Shown piece by piece: positions 53,436 to 63,081 of a stretch of 64,000 nucleotides of DNA (within the stretch, counting starts at the first letter, position 1; every line of letters starts with the position of its first letter). Both the position numbers and the translations under genes were made by a program. The notes under the pieces were generated by a model. It worked only from the letters and a program-made list of their open reading frames with translations, ran no database searches and was not told where the DNA came from. The DNA lies in assembly GCA_027489065.1 (NCBI GenBank), contig JAIYAM010000038.1, positions 1 through 64,000 of the forward strand, given 5' to 3'. This DNA is from Erythrobacteraceae bacterium (GTDB taxonomy: Bacteria > Pseudomonadota > Alphaproteobacteria > Sphingomonadales > Sphingomonadaceae).

Positions 53436-54956
53436 ATGAGCGAGATCTTCGACGAATTGCGCGCAGCGCTGTGGTCGGTCTGGCACCGCCGCTGGATCGC
53501 GATTGCGGTCGCGTGGGGCGTGTGCCTGCTCGGCTGGGTGGCGGTCAGCCTGATCCCCAACTCCTACGAATCCAAGGCGCGCGTCTATGTCGACGTCGAG
53601 GACGTGCTCTCCAAGCAGCTCGGCATTGCCGGAGACGGCAAGGAGGAGATCATGCGCGTGCGCCAGACCCTGTCGAGCGCCAAGAACCTCGAAAAGGTGA
53701 TCACCTCGACCCGGCTGGGCGAAGGCATCACCGAACGCGGCGCGCTCGATGCGGCGACCGCCGAGCTCGAGAAGAAGGTCAAGGTCACCAGCGAGCAGGA
53801 CAACCTGTTCGAGATCACCGCCAATATCGGCCGCAGTGACCTGAGCGATGCCCAGAACGCCGTGCTGGCGCGCGATGTCGTGCAGAAGCTGCTCGACATC
53901 CTGCGCGAGGAATACGTGATCGGCAGCCGCACCGGCATCAGCACCGCGATCGGCGATCTCGACCGCCAGCTCGAGGAGCGCAAGGCCGAGCTCGAACAGG
54001 CCGAACAGCGCCGTCTCGCCTTCGAGGCGCAATATCCCGATCTTGCCGGCGGCTCCGACAGCCTGTCGAACAAGGTGCAGGAAGCACGCGCCCAGCTTCG
54101 CGATGTCGATGCCGATCTCGCCGCGGCGCAGAGCGCGCTCGCCGCGATCTCGGGCCAGATCGCGAGCACGCCCAAGACCGTCACCGGCGGACGCGACGCC
54201 ACCGGTCCCAAGGCGGCCTTGTTCCAGGCGCAGACCCAGCTTGCCGAACTGCGTTCGCGCGGGCTCACCGACAAGCACCCCGACGTGATCGCGACCAGCA
54301 AGCAGGTCGTCGCGCTTTCGCGCCAGGCCGCGTCGGCGGGCGACGATGCGGGCGGCACGCCCAATCCCGCCTATGCCTCGCTGGTGGCGATCAAGAGCGA
54401 GCGGCAGGCCTCGGTCGAGGCGCTGCAGGCGCGCCGCGCCGCGCTCCAGAGCAATTTCGCCGCGCTGATGGCGAGCCAGGCCAGCGAGCCGGCCGCCGCT
54501 GCCGAGGCGAACCGCATCAGCCGCGACTACGACGTGCTGCGCAAGAACTACGAGAAGCTCCTCGAAGACCGCGAAGCGCTGCGCACGCGCGGCAAGGTCG
54601 AGGACAAGGCCAGCCAGTTCCGGTTCGACATCATCCAGCAGCCCGGCGTGCCGCGCAACGCGGCCTCGCCGAAGCGTCCGCTGCTGCTGTTCGGCGTGCT
54701 GATCGTCGGGCTCGGGGCGGGGGCGGCGGTCGCCTATGCGATGGGGCAGCTGAAATCGACCTTCGCCACGCCGCAGAAGCTGGAGCGCGCCTTCGACCTG
54801 CCGGTGATCGGCGCGATCTCGCTGACCGTTTCCGAGGCGGCGCGCGCCATCGAGCGCCAGCGGCTCAAGCAATTTGCCGGGGCCTGCGGGGGGCTGTTCG
54901 TCATGCTGGTCATCCTGCTCGCGATCGAGATGGTCTCGGTCGGGGCGATGGCGTGA
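53436..54956 (+). CDS. XrtA-linked polysaccharide chain-length determinant (Wzz-like)
   Basis: A 506-residue inner-membrane polysaccharide co-polymerase. Wzz-type membrane segment near 19-38 ('RWIAIAVAWGVCLLGWVAVSLI'), 'PNSYESKARVYVDVEDVLSKQLGI', a long alpha-helical coiled-coil middle (about 170-400, rich in E, K, A and Q), and a second membrane segment near 415-435 with a third near 480-500. It sets chain length and pairs with the kinase encoded next. It corresponds to the XrtA Wzz family (TIGR03007 type). Spacing to the export gene is 19 bases. Confidence 0.92.
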   Translation: MSEIFDELRAALWSVWHRRWIAIAVAWGVCLLGWVAVSLIPNSYESKARVYVDVEDVLSKQLGIAGDGKEEIMRVRQTLSSAKNLEKVITSTRLGEGITERGALDAATAELEKKVKVTSEQDNLFEITANIGRSDLSDAQNAVLARDVVQKLLDILREEYVIGSRTGISTAIGDLDRQLEERKAELEQAEQRRLAFEAQYPDLAGGSDSLSNKVQEARAQLRDVDADLAAAQSALAAISGQIASTPKTVTGGRDATGPKAALFQAQTQLAELRSRGLTDKHPDVIATSKQVVALSRQAASAGDDAGGTPNPAYASLVAIKSERQASVEALQARRAALQSNFAALMASQASEPAAAAEANRISRDYDVLRKNYEKLLEDREALRTRGKVEDKASQFRFDIIQQPGVPRNAASPKRPLLLFGVLIVGLGAGAAVAYAMGQLKSTFATPQKLERAFDLPVIGAISLTVSEAARAIERQRLKQFAGACGGLFVMLVILLAIEMVSVGAMA

Positions 54957-54970
54957 CGGGGGACGAGATC

Positions 54971-55975
54971 ATGACCGAACAGAGCAAGATCGATCCCAAG
55001 GGCGCCAAGCCCGCCTCGCTCTTCGAGCGCGCCGATGCGGTGTTCGGCCTGGGTCCGCGCACCGGGGGGGCGAGCCTTTCTCCGGGGATTCCCGATCTGC
55101 CGCCGGTGCCGCAGGCGCTGCGCCGTCCCGCGCCGCAAGCTGCCGCTCCGGCCGCTGCGCCAGCTGCCCCCGTTGCTGCCGAGGCCGCCGCTCCCGCTCC
55201 CACTCCCACTCCCACTCCCGAGCCGGAAGCGCCGCGCGCCGTGCCGTTCTGCGGGCCCTTCGCGGCGATCGACCGCGAGGACCTGCGTGATGCCGGGCTG
55301 ATCGTGCCCGAGGACCCGGTGACGGGGCTTCTGGAGGAGTTCCGGATCGTCAAGCGCGAGGTGCTCGCCGATGCCCGCACCGGGCGTTCGGCGCTGGCGC
55401 GGCGCATTCTCGTGTGCTCGCCCCATCCGGGCGAGGGCAAGACCTATTGCGCGACCAACCTCGCCATCGCGCTGGCAGCCGAGCGCAATCTCGAAGTGCT
55501 GCTGGTCGATGCCGACGTGGTCCGCCCGAGCGTCACCGAACGCCTCGGGATCGAAGCGGAGCGCGGGCTGATGGATGCGCTCGCCGATCCCTCGCTGGCG
55601 CCCGAAAGCCTCGTCATCCGCACCGACATCGCCGGATTGTTCGTCCTGCCTGCCGGCACCGCGAGCGTGCGCGATGCCGAATATCTCGCCAGCGCCCGCA
55701 CCGGCGAAGTGCTCGACCGCCTCACCGAAGGCGCGCCCGACCGGATCGTGATTTTCGACACGCCGCCCGCACTCGCCGCATCGCCTGCGGCAGAACTCGC
55801 GCAGCATGTGGGGCAGGCGCTGCTGGTGGTGCGCGCCGATGAAACCAGCCGCGCCGCGCTGGAGGATGCGCAGCAATTGCTGTCGGCCTGTGCCGATATC
55901 AAGCTGCTCCTCAACGCCGCGCGCTACAGCCCCTCGGGCCGCCGTTTCGGCTCCTACGGGGCGGGGGGGAAATGA
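54971..55975 (+). CDS. XrtA-linked tyrosine-kinase-like ATPase (BY-kinase type)
   Basis: A 334-residue P-loop kinase/ATPase related to CpsD/CapB. The N-terminal 90 residues are a disordered Ala/Pro region with in-frame PT repeats. The ATPase core has Walker A 'VCSPHPGEGKTYCATNLAIALA', Walker A' 'VLLVDADVVRPSV' and Walker B 'RIVIFDTPPALA'. The C-terminal tyrosine cluster of BY-kinases is reduced to isolated Tyr (YSPS, GSYG). ATG at 54971 is preferred (GGGACGAG upstream); a GTG at 54953 overlapping the chain-length stop is an alternative. The chain-length protein is the expected partner. Confidence 0.88.
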   Translation: MTEQSKIDPKGAKPASLFERADAVFGLGPRTGGASLSPGIPDLPPVPQALRRPAPQAAAPAAAPAAPVAAEAAAPAPTPTPTPEPEAPRAVPFCGPFAAIDREDLRDAGLIVPEDPVTGLLEEFRIVKREVLADARTGRSALARRILVCSPHPGEGKTYCATNLAIALAAERNLEVLLVDADVVRPSVTERLGIEAERGLMDALADPSLAPESLVIRTDIAGLFVLPAGTASVRDAEYLASARTGEVLDRLTEGAPDRIVIFDTPPALAASPAAELAQHVGQALLVVRADETSRAALEDAQQLLSACADIKLLLNAARYSPSGRRFGSYGAGGK

Positions 55976-57621
55976 CCATGCGCATGTCTTCGATCGCGGC
56001 TGCGCTGCTGGCGGGTTCGCTGCTCGCCGCGCCGGCTTTCGCGCAGGACCAGGGGCAGGGCCAAGGGCAGGGGGGCGATGCGCCCGCCCAGCGCCGCGGC
56101 CGTGTCGTCCAGCCCTATATCGAGGTTAGCCAGATCGTCTCTGCGGAACTGACCCCGGGCAGCGATGTGGTGACCTTCACCCAGATTGCGGCAGGGGTCG
56201 ATGTCAACGTGCAGGGCCGCAACAGCGGCGCTTCGGTGTCGGTCCGCTACGAACGCAACATCGCCTATGGCGATGACAGCGTCGACAACAACACGCTCAG
56301 CGGTGTCGCGCGCGGCACGCTTGCAGTGGTGCCGGGGGCGCTGAGCCTCGAGGCCGGCGCGCTCGCGGCACGCAGCCGCGTCGATCAGGGCGGAGGCACC
56401 ACGGTCAACCCGCTGGCGCGCGAGAACAACGAGAGCCGCTTCTACAGCGCCTATGCCGGGCCGAGCCTGCAGACGCAGCTCGGCGATGTCGGCGTCGAGG
56501 GCGTGGCCCGCGTGGGATACAACCGCTTCGAGGCGGACAATGCGCTGGTAACGCAGCAGGGACAGACGGTCGACGTGTTCGACGACAGCGTCACCTATCT
56601 CGGCCAGCTGCGCGCCGGTGTGCGCCCCGACACGGTGATCCCCGTGGTCGGCCTCGCGGTTACCGCCGGGGGCTTTCAGGAAGACATCTCCAACCTCGAC
56701 CAGCGCGTGCGCGACCTTTACGTGCGCGGCGACGTGACGATCCCGCTCACCTCGACCTTCGCGGTGGTCGGCGGCGCAGGGTACGAGAACGTCGAGATCT
56801 CAAGCCGCGATGCGGTGCGTGATGCGAACGGCGTGCCGGTGATTGGCGCTGACGGGCGCCTCGTCACCAACAAGAACGCGCCGCGCCAGATCGCCTTCGA
56901 TGTCGACGGGCTCTTGTGGGATGTCGGCGTGCTGTGGCGCCCGTCGTCGCGCACATCCTTGCAGGCCGCGGTCGGGCGGCGTTACGATTCGACGACCTAT
57001 TACGGCACCTTCACCTACGCCCCGAGCGAGCGCAGCAACTTCGCGCTGGCCGTCTATGACGGGGTGAGCGGGTTCGGCGGGGTGCTGAACAATGCGCTCG
57101 CCGGGCTCGGCACCGATTTCGAGGCGGTGCGCAATCCGGTTTCGGGCGATTTCGGCGGGCTGGTGAGCAACAGCCAGGGCCAGGCGCTGGTCGGCGCATT
57201 GGGTTCGGCACGCTCGGCAGCGTTCCGCGGGCGCGGCGCGCGGGCCTCCTACCAGCGCACCGTGGGCCGCACCACGGCGGCGATCGGCGCAGGCTACGAC
57301 CGCCGCACCTTTATCGCCGCGGCCGGCACAGTACTCGCGCCGGTCGACGGCCTTGTCGACGAGAGCTACTTCCTCGCCGGAGGCCTGTCCCGCCAGCTCG
57401 GGCAGAACTCCGCCATCGCCACCAATGCCTACGTCAACTGGTTCAACGGCGCCGGCAACAACGATGTCACCGCGGTCGGTGCGTCGGCGGCCTACAACCA
57501 GTCGTTCACGCAGCGCCTCGAAGGCCGGGCGGCGATCGGTGTCGACTATGTCGACAGCCAGTTCACCGCCCAGGATTTCGCCGTCGCAACTGCGCTCGTC
57601 GGCCTGCGTTACAATTTCTGA
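55972..57621 (+). CDS. XrtA-linked outer-membrane beta-barrel protein (TIGR03016 type)
   Basis: A 549-residue protein with a signal peptide (MTMRMSSIAAALLAGSLLAAPAFA), a low-complexity G/Q stretch (QDQGQGQGQGG) and many alternating amphipathic strands ending in '..ALVGLRYNF', the C-terminal Phe typical of outer-membrane barrels. The TIGR03016 family is a companion of XrtA clusters, probably part of the export machinery or a porin-like secretin. Starts ATGA-overlapped with the kinase. The ATPase gene follows after 18 bases. Confidence 0.88.
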   Translation: MTMRMSSIAAALLAGSLLAAPAFAQDQGQGQGQGGDAPAQRRGRVVQPYIEVSQIVSAELTPGSDVVTFTQIAAGVDVNVQGRNSGASVSVRYERNIAYGDDSVDNNTLSGVARGTLAVVPGALSLEAGALAARSRVDQGGGTTVNPLARENNESRFYSAYAGPSLQTQLGDVGVEGVARVGYNRFEADNALVTQQGQTVDVFDDSVTYLGQLRAGVRPDTVIPVVGLAVTAGGFQEDISNLDQRVRDLYVRGDVTIPLTSTFAVVGGAGYENVEISSRDAVRDANGVPVIGADGRLVTNKNAPRQIAFDVDGLLWDVGVLWRPSSRTSLQAAVGRRYDSTTYYGTFTYAPSERSNFALAVYDGVSGFGGVLNNALAGLGTDFEAVRNPVSGDFGGLVSNSQGQALVGALGSARSAAFRGRGARASYQRTVGRTTAAIGAGYDRRTFIAAAGTVLAPVDGLVDESYFLAGGLSRQLGQNSAIATNAYVNWFNGAGNNDVTAVGASAAYNQSFTQRLEGRAAIGVDYVDSQFTAQDFAVATALVGLRYNF

Positions 57622-57639
57622 AGGGGAGTGCACGCGCTC

Positions 57640-58863
57640 ATGTACGAACAGTTCTACGGCTTCAGCGGACGCCCCTTCCAGCTCACGCCCGATCCGCAAT
57701 TCTATTTCGAAAGCGTCAGCCACAAGAAGGCGATGAGCTATCTCGGCTATGGCCTCAGCCAGGGTGAGGGCTTCATCGTCATCACCGGCGAGGTCGGCGC
57801 GGGCAAGTCGACGCTGGTGGCGCATCTGATGGAGCGGATCGATCCTGCCGCGCTCACTGTCGCGCAGGTCGTCACCACCGCGCTGGACGGCGAGGAGCTG
57901 GTGCATGTCGTCGCGCAGGCCTTCGGCCTTTCGGTCGAGAGCCACGACAAGGCGAGCGCCCTTGGCGCGATCGAGCGTTTCCTGCAGGACGAGGCGCGTG
58001 CTGGGCGGCGCTGCCTGCTGGTCGTCGACGAGTGCCAGAACCTCGAGCTGACCGCGCTCGAGGAACTGCGCATGCTCTCCAACTTCCAGCTCGGCTCTCA
58101 CCCGCTGCTGCAGAGCCTGCTGCTCGGCCAGCCGGAGTTCCGCCGCACCGTGGCGCAGCACCCCGGGCTCGAACAGCTGCGCCAGCGGATCATCGCCTCG
58201 CATCATCTCGAAGCCTTGGACGAGGGCGAGGTCGGCCATTACGTGCGCCATCGCCTGTGCCATGTCGGGTGGAACGGGCGTCCGGCCTTCGAGGCGGGTC
58301 TACTCGAGGCGCTGTACAATCACACCGGCGGGATTCCGCGGCGGGTCAACCAGGTGATGAACCGCCTGCTGCTGCTCGCCGCGATCGAGGAGAGCGACCG
58401 GCTGTCCTTGCGCATGCTCGATGCGGTCGTTTCGGAGATGTCCGCCGACCAGACCCGCGGCACGCGCAGCGGCGGGGGCGACCTCCACGCCGCGCCCGAG
58501 CCTGTTGCCCATCACGAGCCTGCACCTGTAGCCGGACCTGTCGAGGCTCCGGCTCCCGCTCCAGCACCCTTCACGCAAGGCAGCGTGCCCGCGACCGAAG
58601 TCGCCGCGCTGCTGGCCGAGCGCGATGCTCGCACCGCCGAACTCGAGGCAGCACTGAGCGAATTGCAGGCCGCCGGCATGACCCGGCTGGGCGCCGCCGC
58701 GGAAGGCGGTTCGCCCGAAGACACGCAGCTTGCCGAAGCGCGCCTCGCCGCCGCGCTCGACCGGATCGAGGCACGGCTCGAGGAGCAGGAGCAATCCTTC
58801 CGCCACGTGCTGACCATGCTGATCGAATGGCTCGAGGAAGACCCGTCGCGCAGGGCCGCGTGA
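57640..58863 (+). CDS. XrtA/PEP-CTERM system-associated ATPase
   Basis: A 407-residue AAA-like ATPase of the XrtA cluster (TIGR03015 type), close to ExeA/GspA. 'MYEQFYGFSGRPFQLTPDPQFYFESVSHKKAMSYLGYGLSQGEGFIVITGEVGAGKSTL' holds Walker A, 'RRCLLVVDECQNLELTALEELRML' Walker B with sensor residues, and 'LGQPEFRRTVAQHPGLEQLRQRI' follows. After about residue 280 come an Ala/Pro linker and a C-terminal coiled coil (AALLAERDARTAELEAALSELQ). ATG at 57640 has AAGGGGAG upstream; a GTG at 57628 is not needed. Confidence 0.92.
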   Translation: MYEQFYGFSGRPFQLTPDPQFYFESVSHKKAMSYLGYGLSQGEGFIVITGEVGAGKSTLVAHLMERIDPAALTVAQVVTTALDGEELVHVVAQAFGLSVESHDKASALGAIERFLQDEARAGRRCLLVVDECQNLELTALEELRMLSNFQLGSHPLLQSLLLGQPEFRRTVAQHPGLEQLRQRIIASHHLEALDEGEVGHYVRHRLCHVGWNGRPAFEAGLLEALYNHTGGIPRRVNQVMNRLLLLAAIEESDRLSLRMLDAVVSEMSADQTRGTRSGGGDLHAAPEPVAHHEPAPVAGPVEAPAPAPAPFTQGSVPATEVAALLAERDARTAELEAALSELQAAGMTRLGAAAEGGSPEDTQLAEARLAAALDRIEARLEEQEQSFRHVLTMLIEWLEEDPSRRAA

Positions 58864-58865
58864 CG

Positions 58866-59789
58866 ATGAACGCACCATTCCCCGTTCCCTCACCCGGCGC
58901 TACGGCATCCGGAATCGTCAATGGCCTGTCGGTCGATGTCGAGGACTGGTTCCAGGTCGGCGCCTTCGAGAACGTGATCGACCGCGGCGAGTGGGACAGC
59001 ATCAAGACCCGCGTGGAGGACAATGTCTACCGCGTCATCGACCTCTTCGCCGAGGCCGACGTGCGGGCGACCTTCTTCACGCTGGGCTGGGTGGCCAGCC
59101 GCCACCCCAACATGATCCGCCGCATCGCGGACGCAGGGCACGAGCTCGCCAGCCATGGCTATGATCACGCACGGGTGTTCACCTTCACGCCACGCGAATT
59201 CGCCGAGGACATCCGCAAGGCGCGCGCGATCATCGAAGACTGCACGGGAGTCGCCGTCACCGGCTACCGCGCGCCGAGCTTCTCGATCGACCACCGCACG
59301 CCCTGGGCCTTTGAGGAACTCGCCGCGCAGGGCTACGCCTATTCCTCGAGCGTCGCGCCGGTGGTCCACGATCACTACGGCTGGCCCGCAGCACCGCGCT
59401 TCGCCTTTCGCCCGGTGACGGGCTCGTCGCTGGTGGAGCTGCCGGTGACCACCGCCATGCTCGGGCAAAGGCGCGTGGCGGCGGGCGGCGGGGGCTTCTT
59501 CCGGGTGCTGCCCTATGGCTTCTCGCGCTGGGCGATCCGGCAGGTGAACCGCGTCGAAGGCCGCCCAGCGATGTTCTATTTCCACCCGTGGGAGGTCGAT
59601 CCCAACCAGCCGCGTGTCGGCCACGCGCCGCTTCGCTCGCGCTTCCGGCATTATACCGGCCTTGCCAAGATGGCCGGCAAGCTGCGCGAGCTGGTGCATG
59701 AATTCCGCTGGGGCCGCATGGACCACGTCGCCGCGATCGAGGCGCTGCGCGCCGAAGACTTCGTCCTGCCCGAGGATGTCCCTGCATGA
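58866..59789 (+). CDS. XrtA-linked polysaccharide deacetylase (DUF3473)
   Basis: A 307-residue NodB-type deacetylase with DUF3473 tail (TIGR03006 type). The catalytic Asp pair is in 'LSVDVEDWFQVGAFE'; the metal His pair in 'HELASHGYDHARVF' (HxxxH), 'TGYRAPSFSIDHRTPWAFEELAAQGY' and 'GRPAMFYFHPWEVDP' complete the site; DUF3473 follows (PNQPRVGHAPLRSRFRHYTGL). It removes N-acetyl groups from polymer sugars. No signal peptide, so it acts in the cytoplasm or is not exported in the usual way. ATGA overlap with the FemAB gene. Confidence 0.93.
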   Translation: MNAPFPVPSPGATASGIVNGLSVDVEDWFQVGAFENVIDRGEWDSIKTRVEDNVYRVIDLFAEADVRATFFTLGWVASRHPNMIRRIADAGHELASHGYDHARVFTFTPREFAEDIRKARAIIEDCTGVAVTGYRAPSFSIDHRTPWAFEELAAQGYAYSSSVAPVVHDHYGWPAAPRFAFRPVTGSSLVELPVTTAMLGQRRVAAGGGGFFRVLPYGFSRWAIRQVNRVEGRPAMFYFHPWEVDPNQPRVGHAPLRSRFRHYTGLAKMAGKLRELVHEFRWGRMDHVAAIEALRAEDFVLPEDVPA

Positions 59790-60847
59790 ACGCCCCCGTG
59801 AAAGCGGGCACCGCCGTCCGGATCGCCGATTTCCGCGACGTGGCGGACCTGCGCCGTATCGAGAGCTTTTGCGCCGAAGCGGGCGCAAGCCTGTTCCACC
59901 GCCCCGCATGGCTGCGCGCCGTCGAGGCCGGGACCGGGCAGCGCGCCGCCGGGCTCATCGCCGAACGGCTCGGCACGGTGACCGGTTGGCTGCCGCTCAC
60001 CGAGGTGCGCTCTGCCCTGTTCGGCAAGGCGCTGGTATCGAGCGGGTTCGGGGTTGCGGGCGGCATTCTTGCGGACGGGGAGGCCGATGCGCTTGCTTTG
60101 GCCGAACGCGCGCAAGCTCACGCTCAGCGCGGCGGCTTTGCCGGCATAGAGCTGCGCGGCGGGCCGATCCCTGCGGGCTGGGACCAGTGGTCCGACAAGC
60201 ATTGCGGTTTCGAGCGCGCTCTGGCTGCCGACGACGAGGCCGAGCTGCTGGCGATCCCGCGCAAGGCCCGCGCCGAGGTGCGAAAAGGGCTGGGCTTCGG
60301 CCACCGCGTGACCATCGGACGAGGGGCAACCGATCTCGCCGCGCATTATGGCTGCTACTCCGAAAGCGTGCGCAATCTCGGCACGCCGGTCTTCCCGCGC
60401 GCGCTGTTCGCAAGCATGCTCGAGGCCTTTCCGGCGAGCAGCGACATTCTCACCGTCTGGCAAGGCGATGTCCCGCTGGCGAGCGTGCTCAGCTTCTACC
60501 ACGATGGCGCGGTGCTGCCGTTCTGGGGCGGCGGGGTGTTTGCCGCCCGCGCTGCGCGGGCCAACGAGGTGATGTACTACGAGCTGATGCTTCATGCCCG
60601 GAGGCAGGGGATGACCCGCTTTGACTTCGGGCGCTCCAAGACGGGCAGCGGGCCTTTTGCCTTCAAGAAGAACTGGGGGTTCGAGCCGCAGCCGCTCACT
60701 TACGGCGGCTGGACCGCGCCGGGGCAACCTGCGCGCAATATCGACCCGACCGACGCGAGCTACAGCCGCAAGATCGAACTGTGGAAGAAGCTCCCGCTCC
60801 CGATCGCCAATACTCTCGGGCCGTGGATCGCGCGCGGGCTCGCGTGA
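59786..60847 (+). CDS. XrtA/PEP-CTERM system-associated FemAB-family protein
   Basis: A 353-residue FemAB/GNAT-like protein of the XrtA cluster (TIGR03019 type). Pieces are 'LRRIESFCAEAGASLFHRPAWLRAVEAGTGQRAAGLIAERLGTVTGWLPLTEVRSALFGKALVSSGFGVAGGIL', 'AEVRKGLGFGHRVTIGRGATDLAAHYGCYSESVRNLGTPVFPRALFASML' and 'MTRFDFGRSKTGSGPFAFKKNWGFEPQPLTY', which is the family hallmark. It probably transfers an aminoacyl or acyl group to a sugar intermediate. TGATG overlap with the glycosyltransferase. Confidence 0.92.
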   Translation: MNAPVKAGTAVRIADFRDVADLRRIESFCAEAGASLFHRPAWLRAVEAGTGQRAAGLIAERLGTVTGWLPLTEVRSALFGKALVSSGFGVAGGILADGEADALALAERAQAHAQRGGFAGIELRGGPIPAGWDQWSDKHCGFERALAADDEAELLAIPRKARAEVRKGLGFGHRVTIGRGATDLAAHYGCYSESVRNLGTPVFPRALFASMLEAFPASSDILTVWQGDVPLASVLSFYHDGAVLPFWGGGVFAARAARANEVMYYELMLHARRQGMTRFDFGRSKTGSGPFAFKKNWGFEPQPLTYGGWTAPGQPARNIDPTDASYSRKIELWKKLPLPIANTLGPWIARGLA

Positions 60848-62079
60848 TGGGCGGCATCCTGTTCCTCGCCCACCGCGTTCCCTTTCCGCCCGATCGCGGC
60901 GACCGGATCCGCGCGCATCATCTGCTCAAGGCCTTGGCGCGGCTCGGCCCGGTGCATGTCGGCTGCTTCACCGATGGCGAGGGCGAGGAGGCGAGGGCGG
61001 CGCTGTGCGAAATCGCGGACAGCCATTGCATCGCATCGCGCACGAAGCCTCTGCCGCTGGCAGGGGTGGAAGCGGTCCTGACCGGCAAGCCGGTGAGCCT
61101 CACCGCCTTCCACAGCCGCAAGCTGGCCGCATGGGTGCAGGACACCATCGCGCGCCGCGACATCGAGGCAATCGTCGTCTTCTCGGGGCAGATGGGGCAA
61201 TACATCCCCGACAGCTTCGCAGGGCGCGTGGTGATCGACCTGTGCGATGTCGATAGCGCCAAGTTCGAAAGCTATGCCGCTGCTGGCGAGCGCGTCTGGC
61301 TCAACGCCCGCGAGGCGCGGTTGTTGGCGCGCGAGGAGGAACGGCTCGGCCGCCGCGCCGATGCGACGCTCCTGATCTCGGCGGCCGAGGCGGCGCTCTA
61401 TCGCGGGCGGCTTGCGGACCCGTCCGGCGTCAATGTCGCGGTGATCGGCAACGGTATCGACGCGCAGGCCTTCGACCCTTCCGCCAGCGCGCCTCATCCC
61501 GGGATGGCGGGCCGCAAGGGTCCGCATTTCGTCTTCACCGGTCAGATGGACTACCGGCCCAACGAGCAGGCCGCGCTGTGGGTGATCGAGGAGCTGCTGC
61601 CGATCCTGCGCGCCCGCCTGCCCGAAGCTACATTCCATATTGTCGGCCGCAATCCGACGCCCCAGCTGATGGCGCATGACGGCGCATCCGGCGTCAGGGT
61701 GTGGGGCGAGGTGCCCGACGTGCGACCCTTCATCGCCGCCGCCGACGCCGTGCTCGCCCCGCTGCTGATCGCGCGCGGAGTGCAGAACAAGGTGCTTGAG
61801 GCAATGGCGATGGCGCGGCCGGTGGTGCTGACGCTGGAGGCGGCGACGGGCATTGGCGCGGATGACGGCGCGCAGTGGCTGGTCTGCCCGCCCGATCCGG
61901 TGGTGATGGCGGCGCGCATCGAATTCCTGCTCGCCGACTACGAAGCTGCCGTGAGGATCGGTGCAAGCGCGCGGCGCTTCGTGCTCGAACACCACGATTG
62001 GGAGGCGATGCTCGCCCCGCTTGCCTCGCTCCTCGGCAAGGAAACGAAGGGCGCAGAGGCGGAGCGCCATGCAGCCTGA
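60847..62079 (+). CDS. XrtA-linked glycosyltransferase (TIGR03087 type)
   Basis: A 410-residue GT-B glycosyltransferase of the XrtA cluster. N-terminal 'MGGILFLAHRVPFPPDRGDRIRAHHLLKAL' (acceptor domain), then 'VVIDLCDVDSAKFESYA' and the nucleotide-sugar domain 'HFVFTGQMDYRPNEQAALWVIEELLPILRARLPEATFHIVGRNPTP', 'VWGEVPDVRPFIAAADAVLAPLLIARGVQNKVLEAMAMARPVV'. The donor sugar is unknown. TGATG start overlap; exosortase follows with an 11-base overlap. Confidence 0.93.
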   Translation: MGGILFLAHRVPFPPDRGDRIRAHHLLKALARLGPVHVGCFTDGEGEEARAALCEIADSHCIASRTKPLPLAGVEAVLTGKPVSLTAFHSRKLAAWVQDTIARRDIEAIVVFSGQMGQYIPDSFAGRVVIDLCDVDSAKFESYAAAGERVWLNAREARLLAREEERLGRRADATLLISAAEAALYRGRLADPSGVNVAVIGNGIDAQAFDPSASAPHPGMAGRKGPHFVFTGQMDYRPNEQAALWVIEELLPILRARLPEATFHIVGRNPTPQLMAHDGASGVRVWGEVPDVRPFIAAADAVLAPLLIARGVQNKVLEAMAMARPVVLTLEAATGIGADDGAQWLVCPPDPVVMAARIEFLLADYEAAVRIGASARRFVLEHHDWEAMLAPLASLLGKETKGAEAERHAA

Positions 62080-63070
62080 CGCCGCTCTTCTTCCCGCCCG
62101 CGAGGCCGCCCGCCTGCCCGCCGTCTGGCGCGCGCCGCTAATGGCACTCGGCCTGTCGGTGCTGGCGCTGGCGGGCGTCACGGCGCAGGCCTGGGGCGCG
62201 ATGCTGCACCAGTGGTGGAACATCGATACCTACAGCCACCTCCTGCTGGTGCCTTTCATCATCGGCTGGCTGGTGGCGCTCAAGGAGGAGACGCTCCCCC
62301 GGCTCAACCCGCAGCCATTCTGGCCGGGGCTTTTCGCCGTCGCCGCCGCGCTCGGCATGTGGCGGGCCGGCGAGGCGTGGGGCATCAATCTCGTCGCGCA
62401 GGCAGGCGCGGTCGGCGCCTTGCAGGCTGCTGTCGTCACCATGTTCGGCCTGCGCGCCAGCCTCGTGCTCGCCCTGCCGCTCGCCTTCGCGGTCTTCCTC
62501 GTGCCCTTCGGTGACGAGATCATCCCGCCGCTCCAGACCCTGACCGCCGAGATCGCCATCGCGCTCACCCATGCAAGCGGGGTCGCGGCGCGGATCGAGG
62601 GGATTCATATCCACACGCCCGCCGGCCTGTTCATCGTCGCCGAGGCGTGTTCGGGGGTGAAGTTCCTGATCGCGATGGTGACGCTGGGCGTGCTGGTCTG
62701 CGCGACCCGCTTCCGGCGCTGGACCACCCGCGCCGCCTTCATGGCCGCCTGCGTGGTCGTACCCATCCTCGCCAACGGGGTGCGGGCCTGGGCCACGATC
62801 TTTGTCGCGCAATATGTCGGCGCGGAGAAGGCGACCGGCTTCGATCACATCGTCTATGGCTGGGTGTTCTTCGCCATCGTCCTCGGCCTTCTGCTCGGCG
62901 CGGCGTGGCGCTTCGTCGAGCGCGAGCCCGAGACCTATGGCTGGTCGCTTGACGAGATCGACCGGTGGGGCTGGGTCGCCCGCGCCGAAACCTCGCGTCT
63001 TGCGCCGACCGGGGCGGGGCTCGCGATCATCGCCTTGGCGGGCGTTGCCGCGCTGACCGCGCTGTTCTAG
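62069..63070 (+). CDS. xrtA: Exosortase A
   Basis: A 333-residue polytopic membrane transpeptidase that processes C-terminal PEP-CTERM sorting signals. The catalytic triad is present: Cys194 in 'VAEACSGVKFLIAM', Arg239 in 'ILANGVRAWATIF' and His260 in 'KATGFDHIVYGWVFFAIV'. About eight membrane segments are visible. The length fits the core exosortase without a long C-terminal EpsI domain. No PEP-CTERM target is encoded in the window. The amidotransferase gene starts 11 bases beyond the stop. Confidence 0.95.
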   Translation: MQPDAALLPAREAARLPAVWRAPLMALGLSVLALAGVTAQAWGAMLHQWWNIDTYSHLLLVPFIIGWLVALKEETLPRLNPQPFWPGLFAVAAALGMWRAGEAWGINLVAQAGAVGALQAAVVTMFGLRASLVLALPLAFAVFLVPFGDEIIPPLQTLTAEIAIALTHASGVAARIEGIHIHTPAGLFIVAEACSGVKFLIAMVTLGVLVCATRFRRWTTRAAFMAACVVVPILANGVRAWATIFVAQYVGAEKATGFDHIVYGWVFFAIVLGLLLGAAWRFVEREPETYGWSLDEIDRWGWVARAETSRLAPTGAGLAIIALAGVAALTALF

Positions 63071-63081
63071 GCCCTTAGTCG

